Source of the DNA: Burkholderiales bacterium
GTDB taxonomy: Bacteria > Pseudomonadota > Gammaproteobacteria > Burkholderiales > Burkholderiaceae_C
NCBI GenBank assembly: GCA_005793295.1
Contig: SXSX01000102.1
Span: 1 to 9,834 of the forward strand
Direction: 5' to 3'
Length of the DNA stretch: 9,834 bases
The notes under the pieces were generated by a model. It made no database searches and was not told the DNA's origin. It saw only the letters and a program-made list of their open reading frames with translations. Made by a program: the position numbers and the translations under genes. This document shows, one piece after another, positions 1 to 6,205 of the stretch. Position 1 is the stretch's first letter. Each line of letters begins with the position of its first letter.

Positions 1-1
1 A

Positions 2-349
2 AAAGCCAGAGAGAGTATTTCAAAAAAAAATTGGGCTGCGGCAGTCGCTGTTCTTGAGCCTTACACAAAAAACACTGCAAATGACGCAGATGGTTTCAAT
101 TTATTAGGTTACAGCTACCGCAATCTCAAACGCTACGATGAGTCACTCGTAGCCTACAAAAGGGCGTTAGAGATCGATCCCAAACACCGCGGCGCCCATG
201 AATACATTGGCATTGCGTATATACAAATGTCACAACTTGCTAACGCTAAGATACATTTGGATGCCCTCGATAAAATTTGCACCTTATCCTGCGAAGAGTA
301 CCGGGACTTAAAGAAAGCCTATTTGGCAGCTACCAACACAACCAAATAG
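2..349 (+). CDS. TPR (tetratricopeptide repeat) protein, C-terminal fragment
   Basis: An open frame enters from the left edge and ends at TAG 347-349, giving about 115 residues; the start lies outside the window. The visible part has TPR-like helices: WAAAVAVLEPYTKN, then a clear repeat NLLGYSYRNLKRYDESLVAYKRALEIDP, then a second repeat AHEYIGIAYIQMSQLANAKIHLDAL. It ends in a C-x-x-x-C-E-E-Y-x-D-L-K-K-A segment, a tail I associate with small proteobacterial TPR proteins of unknown function. TPRs are protein-protein interaction scaffolds, so no enzyme role can be given. Whether it has a signal peptide cannot be seen. The fragment is visibly more A/T-rich than its neighbours and carries an A9 run at 22-30 that encodes Ser-Lys-Lys-Asn. 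No convincing terminator follows. The TPR call is firm; the specific role is unknown. Confidence 0.75.
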   Translation, partial: KARESISKKNWAAAVAVLEPYTKNTANDADGFNLLGYSYRNLKRYDESLVAYKRALEIDPKHRGAHEYIGIAYIQMSQLANAKIHLDALDKICTLSCEEYRDLKKAYLAATNTTK

Positions 350-384
350 TCAGCCATCCCTAACTTCCATCTCAACATCAACTC

Positions 385-398
385 TTTCGGAACCGAAA
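385..398. repeat. Short inverted repeat directly before the GST start
   Basis: TTTCGG (385-390) and CCGAAA (393-398) are perfect inverted arms around a central AA. They end two bases before the GST ATG and occupy the place where a Shine-Dalgarno sequence would be. The 2-nt centre means only about 5 bp would pair in RNA. A repressor site or a weak structure masking the start are both possible; it matches no operator I can name. Confidence 0.35.
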
Positions 399-400
399 AA

Positions 401-1042
401 ATGATCACACTGTGCGGCTTTGCCATTTCCAACTATTACAACATCGTCAAACACGCCTTGCTTGAAAAAGACATTGCCTTTACCGAGGAGCATGTTCTTA
501 CCCGCAGCAAAGACGAAGCCGTCTTGAGTGCTTCGCCCTTAGGAAAAGTTCCATTCATCAAAACAGCGCAAGGTGCTTTGTGTGAAAGCGCGGTGATATT
601 GGATTACCTTGAAGACCAATATCCAGCCCATCCCTTGCTTCCCAAAGATGCGTTTGAGGCGGCAAAGGTTCGCGAGATGGTTACTTTTATCAACCTACAC
701 CTCGAGTTGGTTGCGCGTGAGCTTTATGGTCAGGCTTTTTTTGGTGGAACGGTGAGCGACGAACTGAAAGCGACTATCAAGAAGCAACTGGTTCGCAACA
801 TTGAGGCTTTCAAGCGTTTGATGAAATTTTCACCATTTATTGCTGGAGACACTTTCACACTAGCCGATTGCGTCGCATTTAGCAATCTGCCGCTGATCGG
901 CATGGCGACCCGCGGTGTTTTAGGCGAAGATTTGTTGCTTGCGGCGGGGATTGATTACAAGCCTTATATCAAAATGTTGGGAGAGCGTGAAAGCTCTCAG
1001 CGCATCGCTGCCGACCGCAAAGCGGCAACAACTAAGCCTTAA
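401..1042 (+). CDS. Glutathione S-transferase family protein
   Basis: A 213-residue protein of normal length for a cytosolic GST, which binds glutathione and typically conjugates it to electrophiles or reduces peroxides. The N-terminal thioredoxin-like domain (about 1-80) shows a candidate catalytic Ser10 in SNYYNIVKHALLEK, the cis-proline loop KVPFI (Pro51) and the glutathione gamma-glutamyl contact pair Glu62-Ser63 in CESAVILDYLE. The helical C-terminal domain carries the N-capping box motif around FIAGDTFTLADC (146-157), typical of GSTs. The ATG at 401 places this fold exactly at the N terminus, although no Shine-Dalgarno is visible; an inverted repeat sits there instead. The gene converges on rbgA/ylqF, and the two stop codons overlap in TTAA at 1039-1042. 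gshA, for glutathione synthesis, lies just beyond. Family is secure; GST class and substrate are not. Confidence 0.9.
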   Translation: MITLCGFAISNYYNIVKHALLEKDIAFTEEHVLTRSKDEAVLSASPLGKVPFIKTAQGALCESAVILDYLEDQYPAHPLLPKDAFEAAKVREMVTFINLHLELVARELYGQAFFGGTVSDELKATIKKQLVRNIEAFKRLMKFSPFIAGDTFTLADCVAFSNLPLIGMATRGVLGEDLLLAAGIDYKPYIKMLGERESSQRIAADRKAATTKP

Positions 1043-2022
1043 TCGGAAAAGTCTTCCTCGTCTTTGAGCTGCTCTGTGCGGCTGGGACGGGGAATTTTTT
1101 TGAATCGAATCTTACGGTCAAGTTCGATGGCACCTTTCTTTAACTGGCGCTCGGCATCGAGTTTTTGCCCTAGCTGCAACCATTGCGCAAACTCCTCTGG
1201 AATTTCTAACGTTAAACGGCCTAAGCTGGATTGACGGAAATCATAGATGGCGATCTCAGCGGCTTTTTGCAGGTTGATGCGCCCGCCAGACAGTAAGGCA
1301 CCGCGCTTGAGTCCTATGGCTTCTAGAATTTCTTCATCGCTGAACTCGCCAGCGCTTTCAATTTTGTAGCGTTCTTCTAAAGCCTTGGGGTAGTTTTGGC
1401 GCAGATAGTCGAGCAGTTCTAGCGCGACTTCTTCTTCGTTAAACGCGTTGCGACCGATGGCGCCGCTGGCGGCCAAGTTGTAGCCGCTTTTTGCCACGAT
1501 GATGCGGGGCCACAAGAGGCCCGGGGTGTCGTAGAGATAAAAGTCATCGGCAATGGTGATGCGCTGCTCGAGCTTGGTGACTCCCGCTTCATCCCCTGTT
1601 TTTGCGGCGCGCTTGCCTTTAAGGGTGTTGATCAGCGTGGATTTGCCGACGTTGGGGATTCCGCAAATCAACACCCGCATGGGTTTTGCCATTCCACCTC
1701 GGTTGGGCGCGAGAGAGTGGCAAGCAGCGACTAATGCCCTTGCGGGGGTTGTCATGCTGGCGTCTAGCGGTAAGGCACGAACCCCGTCAATCGCGTTGTA
1801 ATGGTCTAACCACAAAGCGGTGCGCTCGGGGTCTGCCAAGTCTTGTTTGTTTAAAACTTTGAGGGTGGGTTTGCCGTGGGTGATGTCACCCAACATGGGG
1901 TTGGCGCTGGAGCCCGGCAAGCGGGCGTCCAACATCTCAATAACGACGTCGATGTCTTTGATGCGCTCCCCAATCGCTTTGCGCGTGAGGTGCATGTGCC
2001 CGGGAAACCATTGAATAGCCAT
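1039..2022 (-). CDS. ylqF: Ribosome biogenesis GTPase RbgA/YlqF
   Basis: A 327-residue circularly permuted GTPase that acts in late assembly of the large ribosomal subunit. The G motifs occur in permuted order: G4 NKQD at 58-61, G5-like LDAS at 87-90, then G1 GIPNVGKST at 121-129, a G2 candidate Thr149 and G3 DTPG at 165-168. The N terminus MAIQWFPGHM matches the family, with a histidine at position 9; in Bacillus RbgA His9 is known to be needed for GTP hydrolysis. The C-terminal half (about 190-300) fits the ANTAR-like RNA-binding region of the family, and the tail is acidic (DEEDFSD). It starts 8 nt behind the gshA stop with only a weak ribosome site, so it is probably co-transcribed with gshA. 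Its last bases overlap the GST stop codon on the other strand. Assignment is strong. Confidence 0.95.
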   Translation of the reverse strand: MAIQWFPGHMHLTRKAIGERIKDIDVVIEMLDARLPGSSANPMLGDITHGKPTLKVLNKQDLADPERTALWLDHYNAIDGVRALPLDASMTTPARALVAACHSLAPNRGGMAKPMRVLICGIPNVGKSTLINTLKGKRAAKTGDEAGVTKLEQRITIADDFYLYDTPGLLWPRIIVAKSGYNLAASGAIGRNAFNEEEVALELLDYLRQNYPKALEERYKIESAGEFSDEEILEAIGLKRGALLSGGRINLQKAAEIAIYDFRQSSLGRLTLEIPEEFAQWLQLGQKLDAERQLKKGAIELDRKIRFKKIPRPSRTEQLKDEEDFSD

Positions 2023-2030
2023 CCAGTATT

Positions 2031-3566
2031 TTATCGTGCGGCGGGAGTACCTAAGCGATCAGGAGAAAGGTATTGCTGTAAATACTGCTCAAAGCTCATG
2101 CTGTCGGCGGCTTCTTTGTGGGCCTGGTCGATATGGGAAATATCCGCCAGTTTTTGAAAATGCGCCAACTCCGAAGCTGTCAATGCATGCGATAGTTCTG
2201 CCGTTTTAATCTGTAAAGACTGCGCCTGAATAAAACTCGCAAACGAACCCTCTGTTGAATTTTTAATGGCGCGCAACACGCGTGCAGACGGCAAAGTGTC
2301 TGGGTCACGCAGGCCCCGCTCGGCTGCGGCAATTGACGCACTGTAATCAGCGCTTCCATGAGCCGCGTCAAGGGCTTTTGCAATTGGGGCTAGGGCTTTA
2401 ACAATCTCTTCGCCCCAAACAGCCAAGCCGATGGGCTTCTCATCACGCTCTATCTCAAAGCCTGGCTCGCGTCCGCGCTCTGCCACGCGCTGCTGGTTGC
2501 GGGCCATGGCTGCAATTTCTCGCGGCGTATCGTCTGGGCTGGGCTGGGTGAGGCAATACAGTAAAAACACATCCAAAAAACGCAAGGTCTGGGCGTTGAT
2601 TCCTAAAGGCTCAAACGGGTCTAAATCCATCAAGCGCACTTCCACATATTCAACGCCGCGCTCGCGCAGTGCGTGCAGAGGCCGCTCCCCTTGAAAAATA
2701 ACGCGCTTGGGCCGGATCGTTCCGTAAAACTCGTTTTCAATTTGCAGCAAGCTCGTTCCGAGCTGGCGGTAGCTTCCGTCTGCTGCGCGAACGCCAATGG
2801 CCTCGTAGGCTGGGTAAGGCGCCGTGAGCGCGTGTTGCAACGAGGTGCCGTAACCTTCCAAACTGTTGTAGCTCACCGCCAACGCGCTTTGGGCGTCGCT
2901 TTGGTAGCCCAAGCGCCCCATCCTCAACGAGGTCGCATAGGGCAAGCCCATGGTGTTCGGTCCCATAGCCTTTAATGGATGGGGGCGGCCTTCTACAAAC
3001 GAAGAGCAAACCGTTGGCGAGGCCCCAAACAAATACAGCAACAAAAATGAATGACGGCGAAAGTTACGGATCAGCCCAAAGTAGTCTTCACTGGATACGT
3101 CTGGCATAGACCAGTTGTAGTGAATACCGGAGATGGTTTGCATGCGGCGACCGTAACGGTAGCCCAAACCACTGCGGTAAACAGTTTTGGCAAGCCCCAC
3201 ATTGGAGTGGCCGTATTGGCCTAAAGGAATATTTTCATCTACAGGCAACTCACACGGCATGCTAGAGGCCCACAACATATCGGAGCCCATCGATTGCAAT
3301 GTGTATTTTTGAACTTGACGCAGTTCGTCTAAACAGTCTTGAATGCCTGCGTGAACCCCAGTAATCAACTCGATTTGAGATTCGCTGAAGTCGGTGGTGA
3401 TGTGCGGGTGCGTCAAGGCGGAGCCCAGCGCTGCGGGGTGTGGGCTGGTTGCCAAAGCTGCATCACTGTGCGTTCGCAGACTTTCTTTTTCTATCCCACG
3501 GCGAATTCCTAAAATTCGCTGTTTGCCCAGACCGCTTTGGGCCTGTGTCGTTTTATCCATGCCCAT
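2031..3566 (-). CDS. gshA: Glutamate-cysteine ligase (gamma-glutamylcysteine synthetase)
   Basis: A 511-residue cytoplasmic enzyme that joins L-glutamate and L-cysteine using ATP, the first and usually rate-limiting step of glutathione synthesis. It matches the E. coli-type enzyme (518 residues) along its length: GIRRGIEKESLR near 20-31, ALGSALTHPHITTDFSESQIE near 46-66, SSMPCELP near 101-108, MQTISGIHYNWSMP at 142-155, LQIENEFYGTIRPKR at 274-288 and VEYVEVRLMDLDPFEP at 305-320. GAGAGG lies 4 nt before ATG 3564-3566, supporting this start; an in-frame ATG two codons later is also possible. An SDR gene lies 89 nt upstream and ylqF 8 nt downstream, all on the minus strand. gshB is not in the window. 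Nothing looks broken. Assignment is strong. Confidence 0.96.
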   Translation of the reverse strand: MGMDKTTQAQSGLGKQRILGIRRGIEKESLRTHSDAALATSPHPAALGSALTHPHITTDFSESQIELITGVHAGIQDCLDELRQVQKYTLQSMGSDMLWASSMPCELPVDENIPLGQYGHSNVGLAKTVYRSGLGYRYGRRMQTISGIHYNWSMPDVSSEDYFGLIRNFRRHSFLLLYLFGASPTVCSSFVEGRPHPLKAMGPNTMGLPYATSLRMGRLGYQSDAQSALAVSYNSLEGYGTSLQHALTAPYPAYEAIGVRAADGSYRQLGTSLLQIENEFYGTIRPKRVIFQGERPLHALRERGVEYVEVRLMDLDPFEPLGINAQTLRFLDVFLLYCLTQPSPDDTPREIAAMARNQQRVAERGREPGFEIERDEKPIGLAVWGEEIVKALAPIAKALDAAHGSADYSASIAAAERGLRDPDTLPSARVLRAIKNSTEGSFASFIQAQSLQIKTAELSHALTASELAHFQKLADISHIDQAHKEAADSMSFEQYLQQYLSPDRLGTPAAR

Positions 3567-3655
3567 AGGCCCTCTCTATACGTCAACCAGTTGCTAAGGT
3601 AGCACACCATGGATACAAATGAGGGTCAAAGGGCTATTTGCAAGCCATAGATGTT

Positions 3656-4567
3656 TTATTTTCCAAGATGCTCCATGGCGCGTGCCACTTCATGCATTCC
3701 TTGGCTCGCACCACTGTCTGGAACGGTCGATTGTGAAGAATCCATCACCTGCGCCATCGCCGCTTGCAGTCGCTCCGGAGCTTCGTCGCCTAAACCAATC
3801 CAGCTGCCAGACGTCATCGTGATGTAGGCCGCCTCTACGCTTCCCGCACCAGCACACAAAATAGTCCGCGTAGGTGCGTTCTCAGCAACCAACACCAGCA
3901 TCGCCGGGACAACGGCCTCGGGCTTTAAAGCCTCTAAAACGGGCACAGGCATCAAATCTTCTGTCATACGGGTTGCGGCTGTAGGCGCCAAGCAGTTGAC
4001 ATGAATATGGTGCTTCGCCCCTTCAATGGAAAGCGTTTGCATCAAACCAACCAATGCCATTTTGGCGGCGCCGTAATTGCTTTGGCCAAAGTTACCGTAC
4101 AAGCCACTGCTGGACGTTGTCATCACAATGCGTCCGTATTTTTGCTCCACCATGTGCGGCCAAACGGCTTTGGTGCAGTGCACTGCACCCATCAAGTGGA
4201 CATCCATGACCAGCCGAAAGTCTTCAAGCTCCATCTTGGCAAAGCTTTTGTCGCGAAGGATTCCTGCGTTATTCACCAAAACATCAACCCGCCCCCATGC
4301 ATCTACAGCCTGTTTAACCATAGCTTGAACGGCCACAAAGTCCGTCACAGAGGCACCGTTTGCAATGGCTTCCCCTCCCGCCGCGCGAATCTCATCGACA
4401 ACCGATTGCGCAGGCGTGACTGAGCCGCCAGAACCATCGCGAGCGCCACCTAAATCATTCACCACCACTTTGGCCCCTCGCGCAGCCAAGCCCAAGGCAT
4501 GCAGGCGTCCCAAGCCGCCACCAGCGCCAGTGACAATGGCGACACGGTTTTTGAAATCAACAGTCAT
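3656..4567 (-). CDS. SDR dehydrogenase resembling the (3R)-hydroxyacyl-CoA dehydrogenase domain of MFE-2
   Basis: A 303-residue short-chain dehydrogenase/reductase. The Rossmann cofactor motif TGAGGGLG is at 13-20, followed by an acidic residue after beta-2 (VVVNDLGG, Asp38) that suggests NAD preference. NNAG is at 99-102, and the catalytic residues fit Ser152, Tyr165 and Lys169 in the stretch SSSGLYGNFGQSNYGAAK. The long loop LGGARDGSGGS after beta-2 and the GNFGQ motif are hallmarks of the hydroxyacyl-CoA dehydrogenase part of peroxisomal multifunctional enzyme type 2 (HSD17B4) and its bacterial relatives, rather than of FabG. A likely reaction is oxidation of a 3-hydroxyacyl-CoA; the substrate is inferred. 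GAGG sits 6 nt before the ATG. It lies first in a minus-strand run ahead of gshA and is divergent from a NUDIX gene. It has no hydratase or SCP2 domain. Confidence 0.88.
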   Translation of the reverse strand: MTVDFKNRVAIVTGAGGGLGRLHALGLAARGAKVVVNDLGGARDGSGGSVTPAQSVVDEIRAAGGEAIANGASVTDFVAVQAMVKQAVDAWGRVDVLVNNAGILRDKSFAKMELEDFRLVMDVHLMGAVHCTKAVWPHMVEQKYGRIVMTTSSSGLYGNFGQSNYGAAKMALVGLMQTLSIEGAKHHIHVNCLAPTAATRMTEDLMPVPVLEALKPEAVVPAMLVLVAENAPTRTILCAGAGSVEAAYITMTSGSWIGLGDEAPERLQAAMAQVMDSSQSTVPDSGASQGMHEVARAMEHLGK

Positions 4568-4651
4568 ACTTATCCTCGCAATAATGAATTAAAGATACTC
4601 TACTGCATATGCATCTCGCTTTAACTGACTCTTGCAACGAATGTGACTTCC
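4568..4651. promoter_or_regulatory. Divergent control region between the SDR and NUDIX genes
   Basis: This 84-nt gap must hold the start signals for both divergent genes. It is A/T-rich next to the SDR and contains a perfect 10-bp palindrome, TGCATATGCA, at 4604-4613, near its middle. The SDR side has a good ribosome site (GAGG, read on the minus strand). The NUDIX side has none that is clear. I could not find a convincing pair of -35 and -10 boxes on either strand, so the promoters are inferred from gene layout and the palindrome is only a candidate operator. Confidence 0.45.
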
Positions 4652-5506
4652 ATGGAATTGAACTCTGACATCCCAACCCACCCCCCCCGCGACGCTGCGA
4701 CCGTCGTGATGCTTCGCGATAGCCCGGGCGGATTGGAAGTATTTTTAGTCAAACGACATGGCTTGTCAGATGTTCTGGGCGGGGCCTATGTGTTTCCGGG
4801 TGGGAAATTGGACGCCAGTGATTGCGCGCCATCACATATTCCGCATTTCGACCTCGCCCTCCCCCAAATGCTGCATGCCCTGGGGGAGCCCACTTTGCAA
4901 GCGGATACGGCTTTGGGTCTTTATGTAGCTGCCTTGCGCGAAACCTTTGAGGAGTCTGGCGTTTTATTTGGTAAGCCCTACAAAGACATCAAGGAGCCAC
5001 CTTCTGGAAGTTTTCACGAACGCTTGGCAGCCAATGCTTTGCAGCTGCATACCAGCGCTATCCAACCCTGGGCCCGCTGGGTCACGCCTAAGTTGCCTTC
5101 GGTCACCTCTAAGCGCTTTGACACCCGTTTTTTTGTAGCAGCTATGCCCGATGGACAGCAAGCGCAACACGATAACGTGGAAGCCACGGAAAGCGCTTGG
5201 TTACAACCGCGCAAAGCATTGGAGCAGTATTGGAATCGCGACATTGAACTGGCCCCGCCTCAAATCATGAGCTTGGCGCATTTATCCCGCCACACCACGG
5301 TTGCCAGCGTCCTTCAGGAAGCGGCCTTGCGTTCCCCGCCCTTGGTGATGCCTGAAGCATTCAATGAAAACGAGGAGCGCGTGATTTGCTACCCAGGCGA
5401 TCCGCGTCACTCCGTCACTGAACGTGCCCTGCCCGGTCCGTCGCGTCTTTACTGGCGAAACAAGCGTTTTGAGCCCGCAACCGGTTTTGACGCTCTCTTT
5501 GCATAA
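4652..5506 (+). CDS. NUDIX hydrolase, NUDT19-like, with an interrupted Nudix box
   Basis: A 284-residue protein if started at ATG 4652; a GTG at 4643 would add three residues. Nudix enzymes cleave nucleoside diphosphate-linked compounds using metal held by the Nudix box. Here the box is in two parts: FPGGKLDASD at 48-57 and RETFEESG at 96-103 (ATG numbering), about 31 residues further apart than the canonical motif. The metal-binding Glu pair in REtfEEsG is intact. A long insertion at this same place is known in mammalian NUDT19, a peroxisomal CoA diphosphatase, and the protein length suits that family, so a CoA or acyl-CoA substrate is plausible but inferred. The start region lacks a clear ribosome site. 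A C8 run lies at 4681-4688, within codons 10-13. The gene is divergent from the MFE-2-like SDR and is followed by a strong hairpin. Confidence 0.88.
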   Translation: MELNSDIPTHPPRDAATVVMLRDSPGGLEVFLVKRHGLSDVLGGAYVFPGGKLDASDCAPSHIPHFDLALPQMLHALGEPTLQADTALGLYVAALRETFEESGVLFGKPYKDIKEPPSGSFHERLAANALQLHTSAIQPWARWVTPKLPSVTSKRFDTRFFVAAMPDGQQAQHDNVEATESAWLQPRKALEQYWNRDIELAPPQIMSLAHLSRHTTVASVLQEAALRSPPLVMPEAFNENEERVICYPGDPRHSVTERALPGPSRLYWRNKRFEPATGFDALFA

Positions 5507-5519
5507 TGCCTTATCAATA

Positions 5520-5550
5520 GGCTTATTCAATGAGAGGCATTGAATGAGCC
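5520..5550 (+). terminator. Strong hairpin after the NUDIX gene
   Basis: The arms 5520-5532 (GGCTTATTCAATG) and 5538-5550 (CATTGAATGAGCC) pair over 13 positions with one G-U wobble and a 5-nt loop. It begins 14 nt after the NUDIX stop. No T-run follows on either strand, so it is not a textbook intrinsic terminator; it may mark or protect the 3' end of the NUDIX mRNA, or act in the leader of the rubrerythrin gene. Bases 5505-5511 can instead pair with 5535-5541 (AATGCCT with AGGCATT), which would exclude the main hairpin. Confidence 0.5.
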
Positions 5551-5601
5551 AATTAGACGCAGTCATATTAGGCAGTTAAGCTCACGCAGTCTTTGGCAAT
5601 T

Positions 5602-5616
5602 TTTGCTCAAAGCAAA
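5602..5616. repeat. Inverted repeat upstream of the rubrerythrin gene
   Basis: TTTGCT (5602-5607) and AGCAAA (5611-5616) are perfect 6-bp arms around CAA. The repeat lies 31 nt before the rubrerythrin ATG and 19 nt before its ribosome site, a position where an operator for a stress regulator could sit. It matches no binding site that I can name with confidence, and no clear -35/-10 pair is visible around it. Confidence 0.3.
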
Positions 5617-5647
5617 CGCGTTTTCTTTAACCCCTAAGGAGATTTCC

Positions 5648-6070
5648 ATGGCAGCACTCAAAGGCTCCAAAACGGAAGACAACCTGAAAGCCGCCTTCGC
5701 AGGCGAGTCACAGGCCAACCGTCGTTATTTGTATTTCGCGAACAAGGCCGACGTTGAAGGCCAGCCCGATGTGGCTGCATTGTTCCGTTCGACCGCTGAA
5801 GGTGAAACCGGCCACGCGCACGGTCACCTTGAATGGCTTGAGCAGTGCGGTGATCCCGCAACTGGCATGCCTTTTGGCAGCACCCGTCAAAATCTCGCCT
5901 CTGCCGTTGCTGGCGAGACCCACGAGTACACCGACATGTACCCCGGCATGGCTAAAACAGCCCGTGACGAAGGCCATGACGAAGTGGCTGACTGGTTTGA
6001 AACTTTGGCAAAAGCAGAGCGTTCACACGCTAACCGCTACGCCAAGGCTTTGACTGAATTAGTCGATTGA
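5648..6070 (+). CDS. Rubrerythrin without a rubredoxin domain
   Basis: A 140-residue four-helix diiron protein of the rubrerythrin family, which reduces hydrogen peroxide in the cytoplasm. The candidate diiron ligands are all present: Glu20 (GESQANRRY), Glu53 and His56 (EGETGHAH), Glu90 and Glu93 (GETHEY), Glu124 and His127 (KAERSH). Classical rubrerythrin has about 190 residues with a C-terminal CxxC...CxxC rubredoxin domain; this one ends after the fourth helix and has a single Cys (67), so electrons must come from another protein. I chose ATG 5648 because AAGGAG lies 6 nt before it and the family N terminus follows; the frame is open upstream to 5540, but that stretch reads through a hairpin. 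Downstream, after two hairpins, lie the Fe-S protein and DUF3501 genes, which are plausible electron-transfer partners. Confidence 0.93.
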   Translation: MAALKGSKTEDNLKAAFAGESQANRRYLYFANKADVEGQPDVAALFRSTAEGETGHAHGHLEWLEQCGDPATGMPFGSTRQNLASAVAGETHEYTDMYPGMAKTARDEGHDEVADWFETLAKAERSHANRYAKALTELVD

Positions 6071-6078
6071 TGTTTCAT

Positions 6079-6101
6079 AGAAGGCCTGAGTCAGGCCTTC
6101 T
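6079..6101 (+). terminator. Hairpin just after the rubrerythrin stop
   Basis: AGAAGGCCT (6079-6087) and AGGCCTTCT (6093-6101) form a perfect 9-bp stem with a 5-nt loop, starting 8 nt after the TGA. The stem is G/C-rich at its centre, but the following bases are GAGTGAATC rather than a T-run, and TTTT comes only at 6116-6119. It is probably a partial terminator or 3'-end stabiliser that would let rubrerythrin be expressed more highly than the two genes behind it. Confidence 0.55.
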
Positions 6102-6117
6102 GAGTGAATCGTCCGTT

Positions 6118-6141
6118 TTGGGTGTTGCTTGCAGCACCCAA
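6118..6141 (+). terminator. Second hairpin between the rubrerythrin and Fe-S genes
   Basis: TTGGGTGTTG (6118-6127) and CAGCACCCAA (6132-6141) pair over 10 positions with one G-U wobble around the loop CTTG. A T8 run follows at 6161-6168, about 20 nt later, which is too far for a standard intrinsic terminator. With the hairpin at 6079-6101 it forms a tandem pair, suggesting a controlled stop or RNA processing point ahead of the Fe-S gene. Confidence 0.45.
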
Positions 6142-6170
6142 TTCAGAATATTCCCTCTGCTTTTTTTTCA

Positions 6171-6192
6171 CTCCTTATCCCCTCCTTATCCC
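6171..6192 (+). repeat. Tandem 11-bp repeat in a pyrimidine-rich leader
   Basis: CTCCTTATCCC occurs twice head to tail (6171-6181 and 6182-6192), ending 13 nt before the Fe-S gene ATG. It lies within a pyrimidine-rich stretch running from about 6151 to 6205 that also holds T8 at 6161-6168. The only ribosome-site-like bases are AGAGAA at 6195-6200. A recent small duplication is the simplest explanation; an effect on translation is possible. Confidence 0.6.
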
Positions 6193-6205
6193 TTAGAGAA
6201 CCCCC

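Noticed and set aside
1553..2157. Plus-strand open frames opposite ylqF and its start
   Set aside because: They are antisense shadows of a gene with a full set of GTPase motifs; their protein sequences look random.
3567..3655. A gshA-specific promoter in the SDR-gshA gap
   Set aside because: On the minus strand a TTGACC is present, but the hexamer 17 nt later (TGTGCT) is a poor -10 box. I could not support a defined promoter, though an internal one is possible.
4001..4423. A 140-residue plus-strand open frame opposite the SDR gene
   Set aside because: It lies wholly over the conserved SDR catalytic region on the other strand and has no recognisable domain.
5540..5647. Longer rubrerythrin with 36 extra N-terminal residues
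   Set aside because: The frame is open, but the extra part runs out of a hairpin, has no family resemblance, and AAGGAG lies at the right distance from ATG 5648.
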